Shown here: positions 44,835 through 52,244 of the stretch, one piece after another
Numbering within the stretch: position 1 is the first letter of the stretch
Layout: the number at the start of each line of letters is the position of its first letter
From: Lachnospiraceae bacterium
GTDB lineage: Bacteria; Bacillota; Clostridia; Lachnospirales; Lachnospiraceae
Length of the DNA stretch: 64,000 bases
NCBI GenBank assembly: GCA_029012365.1
Contig: JAQXLY010000036.1
Location: forward strand, 1 to 64,000
Reading direction: 5' to 3'
Made by a program: the position numbers and the translations under genes
Notes under the pieces: generated by a model
What the model was told of the DNA's origin: nothing
Database searches by the model: none
What the model saw: the letters and a program-made list of their open reading frames with translations, nothing else

Positions 44835-44863
44835 AGTATAGCATAACAATGTTACGCTGTCAA
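44835..44863 (-). promoter_or_regulatory. tldD-pmbA promoter with palindromic spacer
   Basis: On the minus strand TTGACA (44863-44858), 17 bases, TATACT (44840-44835). The spacer holds the perfect palindrome TAACA-A-TGTTA (44844-44854), a position suited to a repressor. Confidence 0.7.
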
Positions 44864-44926
44864 GGAAAAGAAAAGAGTGCGGAAGGGTGCTGCCCAAACC
44901 GTGGGTTTCTTATGAAGAAAAAACGG

Positions 44927-45055
44927 TTGCGTTTTTATATGAATAGTGCTATACTAAATATAAAGAAAGTGCTACCGATAGAACGGTTGCCCTGAAATTA
45001 GCAAATTACAAAAAAGTAACTGTCAAGTTTCTCAGGCTCGGACAGTTACTTTTTT
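44927..45055 (+). ncRNA. putative antitoxin antisense RNA with its promoter
   Basis: TTGCGT (44927-44932), 17 bases, TATACT (44950-44955) would start an RNA near 44962. It ends at a perfect 14-bp stem, AAAAAGTAACTGTC (45011-45024) with GACAGTTACTTTTT (45041-45054), and its T-run. The ~90-nt RNA runs toward the small toxin-like gene and shares its terminator. Its 5' end (AAGTGCTACC...ACGGTTGCCCT) nearly repeats that of the opposing transcript. Confidence 0.6.
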
Positions 45056-45153
45056 GCGTTTTTACCGTTGGAGTAGCCAAGTTTGTAGGCTGCACCGCAG
45101 GCGATACTTACAATAGCAATCAAATAATAAACAGATTCTATGGTTAAATACAT
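45046..45153 (-). CDS. 35-residue membrane peptide, putative type I toxin
   Basis: ATG 45153 to TAA 45046 encodes one hydrophobic helix (ESVYYLIAIVSIACGAAYKL) followed by a polar, Lys-rich end (GYSNGKNAKK). AGGAGG lies 11 bases upstream. The size and layout match small holin-like type I toxins. The stop codon falls inside the bidirectional terminator it shares with the antisense RNA. The long ~120-nt leader is also typical of translationally controlled toxins. Toxicity is inferred only. Confidence 0.6.
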   Translation of the reverse strand: MYLTIESVYYLIAIVSIACGAAYKLGYSNGKNAKK

Positions 45154-45280
45154 TCGCGCAAAATCCTCCTATTTACATATTCTCAGCGGCTTATGCCGAC
45201 CGAGTAAAGTCTATGTAAGCAGAGCTTATACTCTCTGAGGGAGGGCAACCGTCCTACCGTACTTAGTAGCACTTAACAAC

Positions 45281-45309
45281 ATTATAAAATATATATTCGA
45301 TAATGTCAA
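45281..45309 (-). promoter_or_regulatory. strong promoter of the toxin-like gene
   Basis: On the minus strand TTGACA (45309-45304), 17 bases, TATAAT (45286-45281): both boxes are perfect. The transcript begins near 45274 with AAGTGCTAC. Confidence 0.75.
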
Positions 45310-45316
45310 TAAAAAT

Positions 45317-45330
45317 AGAACAAAAGTTCT
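45317..45330. promoter_or_regulatory. LexA-like box
   Basis: AGAAC-AAAA-GTTCT contains GAAC-N4-GTTC, the core of the Gram-positive LexA/DinR box. It lies between the toxin promoter and the divergent T-box promoter. A chance palindrome cannot be excluded. Confidence 0.35.
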
Positions 45331-45331
45331 C

Positions 45332-45359
45332 TTGACTTTTGCTGGGAACATATGATAAT
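45332..45359 (+). promoter_or_regulatory. promoter of the T-box operon
   Basis: TTGACT (45332-45337), 16 bases, GATAAT (45354-45359). Confidence 0.6.
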
Positions 45360-45371
45360 ATATCAATAATC

Positions 45372-45650
45372 AGCAAAAAGCAGTGAAGGAAAAGAGTAGG
45401 TATCCGAAACGGTACAGAGAGAAGACGGCGGTGCAAGTCTTTGCGGGAAGGATAGTGAAGCAGTTCCGGAGCTTTGAACCGAACGGCACGTCTTAGTAGG
45501 CTTCAACGGAGTTCCACCGTTACAGGGAAGCGATATCGGAGGTTGCTCTTGTATCGGCAGAGTGCAGGGTTTTCCCTGAAGTTAGGTGGTAACACGGACA
45601 GAATGTTCGCCCTAAGTTGATAGGCTTCTATCGACTTAGGGTTTTTCTTT
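45372..45650 (+). promoter_or_regulatory. T-box leader, alanine specifier (GCA)
   Basis: The T-box sequence AGGTGGTAACACGG is at 45584-45597. The terminator pairs CCCTAAGTTGATAG (45610-45623) with CTATCGACTTAGGG (45628-45641) and ends in a T-run. In stem I, GGAA (45388-45391) pairs with TTCC (45464-45467) and TATCC (45401-45405) with GGATA (45450-45454). They enclose AAGAGTAG and the loop GTGAAGCAG. By analogy with glyQS T-boxes, the specifier is positions 6-8 of that loop, GCA (45460-45462), an alanine codon. The distal loop has GGCGGTGCAAG. Uncharged tRNA-Ala should turn on the operon. Confidence 0.88.
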
Positions 45651-45665
45651 TACAAGGAGGTTTCC

Positions 45666-46796
45666 ATGAAAAGCGGAAAGGTTTCGGACACCGTATTGCG
45701 GCGGTCCATACTAAATGAAGTACAAAAAGTGAATCAGGGAAGCCTTTCGCCGCAGGTTGGCGGAGGAGCGGTTTCATTTCCGAATCGTCACGTGGCCGGA
45801 GGTATTGCACGAGCCGGGAAGGACGAGGTGGTGCCGGAAGCCTTCGGTGCCATGCAGACCGTGTCGGGAGAAGGGCTTGCTACTGCATATCTGGCAGCGG
45901 TACGAGCGGCAAACTCCCTGGCGGCAAAGGGAGCAACACCGCAGTATGCCGCTGTTGCCATCACGGTGCCGGAGTCCATGGATGAACGTGACCTGCGGAA
46001 AATGCATGAACGCTATTGCGAGTATTTACGGCAGCATAATATTAAAATTGCAGGCGGTCATACGGCGGTAAGTGCCGTGGTGACGGAACCGGTGGTTTCG
46101 GTACAGATGACCGGAGCTAAAATGCTGCAAAACGTTCAGAATAGTGAAGCTAAGAGAACGGGTGAAGGCGATATATTAAAGGCAGAAACGCAAATGAAGC
46201 ATCAGGGGTCGAAGAACACGTGCAGAATTGTGGAAGACTACATCGGTTTTGACATCGTTATGACAAAGCATTGCGGTCTTGGCGGTACGGCACTGCTGGC
46301 GGGACATTTTACGGAGGAACTGACAGCAAGATATCCGAAGCGTTTTATTGAGCACGCAGCGGACTTGTTTGTTGAGGCAGAGAAGAATGCAGAAGCCTTT
46401 CTTGCAGTGTCAGACGGTGCGGTATACGTACATGCAGCGGCGGAAGGTGGCGTATTCGGTGCTCTCTGGGAACTGGCAGAGTATGCACAGTGCGGCCTTG
46501 AGATTGAGTTACCTGCGATACCGATTTTACAGGAAACAGTGGAAATCTGTGAATACTTTGACGTGAACCCGTATCAGCTCCGGACGGAAGGCGTGTTTCT
46601 GATTCTGACACAGCACGGCGGCAGGCTTTGTGAGAGCCTTGCGGAACAGGGGATTTCTGCCGCGGTCATCGGAAAGACCGTACCGGGACTCGACCGGGCG
46701 GTGCGAAATTGTGAAGAAGTGCGGTATCTGGAGCCGAACCGTGTGGAAGAGTATGAGCGGGTGATGGCGCAGAGACGAGCCGAAGCTGCAGAGTAA
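45666..46796 (+). CDS. AIR synthase-related (HypE-like) protein
   Basis: The 376-residue protein has the AIRS N- and C-domain layout: a QTVSGEGLATAYLAAVRAANSLAAKG stretch in place of the GTDGVGTK region, IAGGHTAVSAVV, VMTKHCGLGGTALLAG, and EGGVFGALWELAEYAQCG. It is close in outline to HypE and to uncharacterised AIRS-family proteins; no hydrogenase genes lie nearby. AAGGAGG precedes the ATG. Control by an alanine-type T-box links it to amino-acid metabolism, but its reaction is unknown. Confidence 0.75.
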   Translation: MKSGKVSDTVLRRSILNEVQKVNQGSLSPQVGGGAVSFPNRHVAGGIARAGKDEVVPEAFGAMQTVSGEGLATAYLAAVRAANSLAAKGATPQYAAVAITVPESMDERDLRKMHERYCEYLRQHNIKIAGGHTAVSAVVTEPVVSVQMTGAKMLQNVQNSEAKRTGEGDILKAETQMKHQGSKNTCRIVEDYIGFDIVMTKHCGLGGTALLAGHFTEELTARYPKRFIEHAADLFVEAEKNAEAFLAVSDGAVYVHAAAEGGVFGALWELAEYAQCGLEIELPAIPILQETVEICEYFDVNPYQLRTEGVFLILTQHGGRLCESLAEQGISAAVIGKTVPGLDRAVRNCEEVRYLEPNRVEEYERVMAQRRAEAAE

Positions 46797-46928
46797 GGCA
46801 TGAAACAGATTGCTTGAAATAAAGCAGAATGCTAAAAAGAAAATAACTGTATCGTGTCCGCACATTAAGAGGTAAACAACATATCTGAAAATATGAGAAG
46901 AAAACAGTAAAAAAGGAGGATCAGAACT

Positions 46929-47414
46929 ATGCGTGAAGAAATCTTAAAAACATTGGACAAAAACAGTAAGGTCGCCGAAGAAGATCTGGCGAAAATGCTT
47001 GGTATGACAGAGGAAGAGGTACATGCGGAGATAAAGCGGCTGGAGGCGGAGCACGTAATCTGCGGATATCCGACCCTGATTAACTGGGATGCTACCACCG
47101 AGGAGCGGGTAACCGCATTAATTGAGGTAAAGGTAACACCGCAGCGGGGACAGGGCTTTGATAAGATTGCGGAACGGATTTACCGTTATGATGAGGTGGA
47201 ATCGGTGTATCTGATGTCCGGCGGTTTTGATTTAACCGTAATTATCGAGGGTAAGAGTATGCGTGAGGTGGCAAATTTTGTTTCCTCAAAGCTTGCACCG
47301 ATGGAAGCGGTACTCAGCACCGCTACCCATTTTGTTTTAAAAAAATATAAAGAGCACGGACTTCCGTTAGTATCGGAAGGCGGCACAGATGAAAGGATGC
47401 TGGTGACTCCATGA
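46929..47414 (+). CDS. Lrp/AsnC family transcriptional regulator
   Basis: The 161-residue protein has an N-terminal winged HTH (EEDLAKMLGMTEEEVHAEIKRLEAEHVICGY) and a C-terminal RAM ligand domain (ERVTALIEVKVTPQRGQGFD, VYLMSGGFDLTVIIEGKS). Such regulators sense amino acids such as alanine or leucine. AAGGAGG precedes the ATG. It overlaps the aminotransferase start by four bases and probably regulates it. The 132-bp gap upstream holds no clear signal. Confidence 0.92.
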   Translation: MREEILKTLDKNSKVAEEDLAKMLGMTEEEVHAEIKRLEAEHVICGYPTLINWDATTEERVTALIEVKVTPQRGQGFDKIAERIYRYDEVESVYLMSGGFDLTVIIEGKSMREVANFVSSKLAPMEAVLSTATHFVLKKYKEHGLPLVSEGGTDERMLVTP

Positions 47415-48580
47415 GAAATCCGTTGAATAAAAAAGTACAGGTAATGAAACCGTCCGGTATAAGAAAGTTTTTTGATGTTGTAAGTGAGATGAAGGATGCT
47501 ATTTCCCTGGGCGTCGGCGAGCCGGACTTTGAAACGCCGTGGCACATCAGGGAAGAGGCAATTTACTCCCTGGAAAAGGGAAGAACCGTATATACCTCCA
47601 ACGCAGGCTTAAAGGAGCTGAAGGTGGAAATTTGTAACTATCTGAAACGTCGTTACGGTCTGGATTATCCGGATAAGGATGTACTTGTCACTATCGGAGG
47701 CAGTGAGGCAATCGATGCGGCACTCCGTGCCATGGTAGACCCCGGAGATGAAGTGCTGATTCCGGAACCGTGCTATGTTTCGTATGTACCGTGTGTAGCT
47801 CTGGCTGACGGTGTGCCGGTGACGATTGAATTAAAGGCAGAGAATGAGTTCCGTCTGACAAAGAAGGAGCTTTTGGATGCCATTACCGATAAGACAAAGA
47901 TACTTATTATGCCGTTCCCGAATAATCCGACAGGTGCTATTATGGAGGAAAAGGATTTGCGGGAAATTGCGGAGGTCGTAGTAGAAAAGGATTTATTCGT
48001 TATTTCCGACGAGATTTATTCCGAGCTTACCTACGGCAGGAACCATGTGTCCATCGCTTCCATGCCGGGCATGAAGGAACGTACCATTGTGATTAACGGC
48101 TTTTCAAAGTCTTATGCAATGACCGGCTGGCGTCTCGGATATGCGGTAGGTCCGGAAGAAATTATTAAGCAGATGATTAAGATTCACCAGTTTGCCATTA
48201 TGTGCGCACCGACCACCAGCCAGTATGCGGCTGTGGAGGCACTTAGAAACGGTGACCCGGATGTGGAAATGATGCGTGATGCTTACGATAAACGCAGAAG
48301 GTTCTTAGTAGCGCGCCTGCGTGAAATTGGTTTGGAGTGCTTTGAACCGTATGGTGCATTTTATGTATTTCCATCCATCAGGGGCTTCGGCATGACATCC
48401 GATGAGTTTGCAACGAAGCTGTTAGAGGAAGAGAAGCTTGCGATTGTACCGGGTACGGCATTCGGTGACTGCGGCGAAGGTTTTTTACGTATTTCCTACG
48501 CATACTCCATTGAGCAGTTAAAGACGGCACTTGACCGCATGGAGAACTTTATTAAGCGGCATAGAAAGCAGGACATCTGA
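47411..48580 (+). CDS. class I/II PLP-dependent aminotransferase (alanine/aromatic type)
   Basis: The 389-residue fold-type I enzyme has ISLGVGEPDFETPWHIREEA, PNNPTGAIM, ISDEIYSELTYG, and the PLP lysine in NGFSKSYAMTGWRLGYAVG. It belongs to the large AspC/AraT/AlaT branch. The GCA specifier in the upstream leader and the adjoining Lrp gene favour alanine or a linked amino acid, which is inference. ATGA overlap with the Lrp gene indicates coupling. Confidence 0.92.
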   Translation: MRNPLNKKVQVMKPSGIRKFFDVVSEMKDAISLGVGEPDFETPWHIREEAIYSLEKGRTVYTSNAGLKELKVEICNYLKRRYGLDYPDKDVLVTIGGSEAIDAALRAMVDPGDEVLIPEPCYVSYVPCVALADGVPVTIELKAENEFRLTKKELLDAITDKTKILIMPFPNNPTGAIMEEKDLREIAEVVVEKDLFVISDEIYSELTYGRNHVSIASMPGMKERTIVINGFSKSYAMTGWRLGYAVGPEEIIKQMIKIHQFAIMCAPTTSQYAAVEALRNGDPDVEMMRDAYDKRRRFLVARLREIGLECFEPYGAFYVFPSIRGFGMTSDEFATKLLEEEKLAIVPGTAFGDCGEGFLRISYAYSIEQLKTALDRMENFIKRHRKQDI

Positions 48581-48599
48581 TGCCGCATACTTTTCGGTT

Positions 48600-48727
48600 T
48601 TTAGGGAAACGCTGATTAAAGCGTTTCCACGCCGAATTTGCGTAGCGAAGCTACAATTTCTACTGCAAATTCGTGCGATCCGCCGGAGGCTTCTAGGGAA
48701 GCACTGAATTAATCAGTGCTTCCTTAG
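48600..48727. repeat. compound palindromic repeat element
   Basis: Three stems stand in series: GGAAACGCT/AGCGTTTCC (48605-48628), CGAATTTGC/GCAAATTCG (48633-48673) with nested GTAGC-GAA-GCTAC, and GGAAGCACTGA/TCAGTGCTTCC (48697-48723). The ends TTAGGGAA and TTCCTTA are imperfect inverted repeats. It looks like a BOX- or MITE-like dispersed element. Confidence 0.6.
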
Positions 48728-48744
48728 AAATGATTAGAGAAGGT

Positions 48745-48791
48745 AAAGAGGAAACGCGATTTTACAGAAAAGTCACGTCTCCTCTTTTTTT
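48745..48791 (+). terminator. terminator of the aminotransferase operon
   Basis: AAAGAGGA (48745-48752) pairs with TCCTCTTT (48780-48787) and is followed by T. Confidence 0.7.
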
Positions 48792-48830
48792 GCGTATCCT
48801 ATCTATAGAGCCCGATACATGAGGTGGAGT

Positions 48831-50594
48831 ATGGCTGTTTGCAGGGAAGCGGTGATTTCCGACGATTACAAAGGATTCGGACTTCCTAACCGCGGAAGTG
48901 ACGAAGAGGTACGTACACTTTTGAATGCAGACTGTGTAAGAAGGGTCTCGGATAATCTGATATTTGCGTATTTTTATTATCCGGAACCGGTAAACGGCGG
49001 GAGGGAGCTTCCGTTCGGAATTATGCAGAAGTGCTATGCACTGCTTTCGGAAGAGGAGCTTGCGGCATCCGGGGTACTGCAGCTGCGGGAAAGTCCGTTG
49101 ACCAATTTTTACGGCAGCGGAGTTTTGCTTGGATTTGTGGATACCGGTATCAATTTCGCGGATGCTGCATTTCGTAATGCGGACGGAAGTACAAGACTGG
49201 TGGGACTGTGGGACCAGACAATCGAAAGGCGCGAGGGAGATGCTGCATTTCAGACAGAGGAAATCTCCGGCACGTCGGAAAGAACGACAGCGGATTATGC
49301 CTTTTACGGCAGAGAATTCAGAACAGAGGAAATCAATGCGGCGTTACGGACGGAGAATCCCTATGAGGTGATTCCTTCCCGTGATGAAAACGGACACGGA
49401 AGTGCACTGGTACGTGCGGCAGCGGCCAGCGAGCAAAGAACCGGAAGAATTCCGGGACAAAGCACCGGGATACCCGCGGTGAGCACCGAAAATCCGTATG
49501 GCGGTGTGGCACCGCTTGCTTCGATTGCAATGGTAAAGGTAAAACAGGCAAAGCCGTATCTGAGAAATTATTATCAGATTCCGGAGAATGTATTCTGCGT
49601 GGCGGAGGAAGATATCATTTATGGGGTGGAGTGGTTGCTTTCACTGGCAGACAGGGAAAATATGCCGTTGGTGCTCTGCATTGCCCTGGGAAGTAATCAG
49701 GGAAATCACACCGGACGGACGGTACTTTCCGGGTATCTGGATAATGTGGCGCAGATTCCCGGCGTATGTGTCTGCGCTGCTGCCGGAAATGAGGGCGGCA
49801 GCGGGCATCATTTTTTCGGCAGAGTGCCCGAAAACGGATATGAGGAAGTGGAAATTAATGTGGAGGAGGGAGAGACCGGATTTACCACAGAGCTTTGGGC
49901 AGTAGACCCGGATCTGTTTACCGTTGAAATTATTTCTCCTGCCGGAGAAGTGATTCCACGGATTCAGGGCAGACCGACGTTTAACAGGCAGTACCGTTTC
50001 TTTTTCGAGGGAGGAACCGTGTGGATTCAATCCAATCTATATGATCAGTCGGTGGGAACACAGGGAATATGGATACGATTTGCAGGAACCTCAGCAGGCA
50101 TCTGGCGTATCCGCGTATACGCGGAAGGGGAATTCTCAAAGTCGTTTCATATGTGGCTGCCGGTAACTCCGTTTCTAAGAAAAGAGACTGCTTTCCTGCG
50201 ACCGAATCCCTATGTGCTGATTTGCGATCCGGGAGCGGCGAGAGAAGTGCTGACCTTTACGGCATATAATGTAGCCGGTAATACGCTGCTGCCCCAGGTA
50301 TCTTACGGGTATACCGCGGATGACAGGATAAAGCCCGACATAGCGGCACCAGAGGGAGAAGAGCTGTATGCGGGAACCGGTATGGCGACAGCATTTGGTG
50401 CCGGTTGTGCCGCACTGGTGTTTGAATCAACATTCCGAAATGCGGTTTATGTAATTCTGGATACACAGGTGATGAAACGAGTATTCATTGCCTCGGCAGA
50501 ACGGGATGGCAGAGAATATCCTAATCGGGAATGGGGGTATGGAAGACTGGATGTCTATGGGGTGTTTGTGCGTGCGCCGGGGAGGGCTCTCTAA
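48831..50594 (+). CDS. subtilisin-family (S8) protein lacking the catalytic serine
   Basis: The 587-residue protein has an S8 fold like clostridial Csp/SleB-processing relatives. The catalytic Asp (LLGFVDTGINF, ~residue 105), His (DENGHGSALVRA, ~185) and oxyanion Asn (AAAGNEGGSGHHF) are present. The GTSxA serine motif instead reads YAGTGMATAFGAG, with Gly (GGT) at the nucleophile position. It should therefore be a pseudoprotease, like CspC of Clostridioides difficile. No signal peptide is seen. ATG 48831 or ATG 48819 may start it; a GAGGTGG site overlaps the region. A role in spore germination or protease assembly is inferred. Confidence 0.8.
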   Translation: MAVCREAVISDDYKGFGLPNRGSDEEVRTLLNADCVRRVSDNLIFAYFYYPEPVNGGRELPFGIMQKCYALLSEEELAASGVLQLRESPLTNFYGSGVLLGFVDTGINFADAAFRNADGSTRLVGLWDQTIERREGDAAFQTEEISGTSERTTADYAFYGREFRTEEINAALRTENPYEVIPSRDENGHGSALVRAAAASEQRTGRIPGQSTGIPAVSTENPYGGVAPLASIAMVKVKQAKPYLRNYYQIPENVFCVAEEDIIYGVEWLLSLADRENMPLVLCIALGSNQGNHTGRTVLSGYLDNVAQIPGVCVCAAAGNEGGSGHHFFGRVPENGYEEVEINVEEGETGFTTELWAVDPDLFTVEIISPAGEVIPRIQGRPTFNRQYRFFFEGGTVWIQSNLYDQSVGTQGIWIRFAGTSAGIWRIRVYAEGEFSKSFHMWLPVTPFLRKETAFLRPNPYVLICDPGAAREVLTFTAYNVAGNTLLPQVSYGYTADDRIKPDIAAPEGEELYAGTGMATAFGAGCAALVFESTFRNAVYVILDTQVMKRVFIASAERDGREYPNREWGYGRLDVYGVFVRAPGRAL

Positions 50595-50612
50595 TCGGAA
50601 AACCAACGTGCA

Positions 50613-50873
50613 TTAAGAAAGGAAATCCTCTACCGTGTCACGAAAATGAATAGGGGATACCTGGGCGTGGTTCAATAAATCCAGAAGCCGTTCTATTTTT
50701 TCGTGGCGTGTAGTGATGCCGGGGATGGAGTCAATCATGGTGCATCCGGAGGCATCATGCCGGTAGACTTCCACTCCGTAGGCAGGAAAAGACATGGCAT
50801 CCTCTGTACAAAGGATGTGGTTAAATGAGCGGTATTCATAACTGATTGCATGAAACGAATAGGCCAATGGCAT
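50613..50873 (-). CDS. small conserved-type protein of unknown function
   Basis: The 86-residue product has a GGGAGG site eight bases before its ATG. Its sequence (FPAYGVEVYRHDASG, MIDSIPGITTRHEKIERLLDLLNHAQVSPIHFRDTVEDFL) looks like small Lachnospiraceae/Clostridia proteins of the DUF6514 kind; I am not certain of that. It is convergent with the S8 gene and downstream of the response regulator gene, possibly co-transcribed. Confidence 0.6.
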   Translation of the reverse strand: MPLAYSFHAISYEYRSFNHILCTEDAMSFPAYGVEVYRHDASGCTMIDSIPGITTRHEKIERLLDLLNHAQVSPIHFRDTVEDFLS

Positions 50874-50929
50874 AGCAGCATCCTCCCGAAAAGAGTTTAT
50901 GCTACCATTATAATATATTGGTCTAACAA

Positions 50930-51730
50930 TTATTGGACAAAGTCCTGTTTCTTTTTCGTTAAAATTGCAACAGTAGGCTCCGCCCAGCTGTAGTCAACCA
51001 TATATTCATAGTTAAATTCAAGAATTGCGGAAATATCACCGTCTAAAAAACGGTAATAATCGCAGTCCAGCATAGTCGGATTAATGGCATTCTGATTACG
51101 GTTGCATATAAGCAGCTGTTCGATACCCGCACATTTAAGAGTTTTCTTCAGGTCTCTTAAGACAACGTGGAAGTAAGCACGGACGGAGTCATCATAGCGT
51201 CCCTCCCAGAGAGCATCAATGATTTGCTCCGCAGTAGCGGCACCGCTTCGCCTGTCCACAAAAAAGGCAAGCAGCTCCTTACATTTTTGTCTGGGAAAAT
51301 ATAGCAGGGTGTCATTAACAAAAATATCGAAATGACCGAAGGTACGTACACGGATATGAAGCTGTTTCCGGGAACAAAGCAGCTTCGCACGTTCCAATGC
51401 CTCAAAGATATCGGAAAAGCTGTAAGGCTTGGTAATATAGGAAACAGCCCGTCTGCGGAAGGCTGACAATGCAAACTGCTCGCTGGCGGTTGCAAAGAAA
51501 ATCAGGATATCCGGGTTGGTTTCATAGAGGCGGTCAGCCAAAGTGATGCCGTCCTGTACCGGCATAATAATATCTAATATGGCAGCATCCGGTGGATTTG
51601 CCTTTGCAAAACGAAAAGCATCTTCTGCGTTGGAAAAGCTCCCGGATACAACAATATCCGGAATCATGGAGCAGAATCCGGTGATGAGCCGTAAAGAAGC
51701 AAAATCATCGTCTACTAAAATAATCTTCAT
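50930..51730 (-). CDS. response regulator with winged-helix/SARP-type output
   Basis: The 266-residue protein has an N-terminal receiver domain (KIILVDDDFASLRL, phospho-acceptor Asp in DAAILDIIMPVQDG, FFATAS and SYITKPY). Its output domain begins near residue 125 (VRTFGHFDIFVNDTLLYFPRQKCKELLAFF) and resembles the SARP/OmpR-type winged helix. No histidine kinase lies beside it, so its partner must be elsewhere. GGGAG precedes the ATG. Target genes are unknown. Confidence 0.88.
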   Translation of the reverse strand: MKIILVDDDFASLRLITGFCSMIPDIVVSGSFSNAEDAFRFAKANPPDAAILDIIMPVQDGITLADRLYETNPDILIFFATASEQFALSAFRRRAVSYITKPYSFSDIFEALERAKLLCSRKQLHIRVRTFGHFDIFVNDTLLYFPRQKCKELLAFFVDRRSGAATAEQIIDALWEGRYDDSVRAYFHVVLRDLKKTLKCAGIEQLLICNRNQNAINPTMLDCDYYRFLDGDISAILEFNYEYMVDYSWAEPTVAILTKKKQDFVQ

Positions 51731-51901
51731 AAATTCTCCCTGTCCGGTAACATGAAGCTGTTTATCCGCAGATATGCCACCGGTTGTTGATTTCCAAAAA
51801 TTGTCACATATTAAGCATATCGGTTTCGTGGGGAAAAGTCAAGAACCTGTCAAAAATATTTCTTCTGCTGATGTTGTAACGTATTATTTTGAGAATGTCA
51901 C

Positions 51902-51930
51902 TTGCTTTTTGCGATAAAGAAAGCTACAAT
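51902..51930 (+). promoter_or_regulatory. promoter of the zinc-ribbon/hisC/queH operon
   Basis: TTGCTT (51902-51907), 17 bases, TACAAT (51925-51930). The gap 51731-51959 separates divergent transcripts and holds no gene. Confidence 0.6.
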
Positions 51931-51959
51931 AGAGTAGATAATAGAGAAGGAGGAACCGT

Positions 51960-52232
51960 ATGTCACTACAAAAACCTCTTTTTTGGCTTCTTCCTAAAAA
52001 AAGAATTCAAATCGGCAAGACAAGTGAGGAGCTGGAAGGAATTCCTGCGGAGTATTTTGAGGCGAAGGACTGTGTGCATATTGTTGCAGACAGGACGGCA
52101 GACTGTGAATATCCGGTGCTTGTACGGGAAATTCCTCCGACACAGATGAATTGTCCGACCTGTCATGAAACTACTCTGGCGGGTTTGTCGTATTGTGACA
52201 AATGTGGTGCCGGATTGATAAAAAGCGAATAA
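51960..52232 (+). CDS. small zinc-ribbon protein
   Basis: The 90-residue protein begins at an ATG with AAGGAGG eight bases upstream. It ends in a CPTC...CDKCG zinc ribbon (NCPTCHETTLAGLSYCDKCG). The N-terminal half is not recognised. It sits 12 bp before hisC and is probably co-transcribed. Function unknown. Confidence 0.75.
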   Translation: MSLQKPLFWLLPKKRIQIGKTSEELEGIPAEYFEAKDCVHIVADRTADCEYPVLVREIPPTQMNCPTCHETTLAGLSYCDKCGAGLIKSE

Positions 52233-52244
52233 GTGAGGAATCAT

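Noticed and set aside
45464-45466. TTC (phenylalanine) as T-box specifier
   Set aside because: These bases pair with GGAA at 45388-45391 below the specifier loop; the unpaired position matching known T-boxes is GCA at 45460-45462.
45666-46796. Calling the AIRS-family gene hypE
   Set aside because: No hydrogenase or other hyp genes are nearby and the family has several branches; only a HypE-like label is justified.
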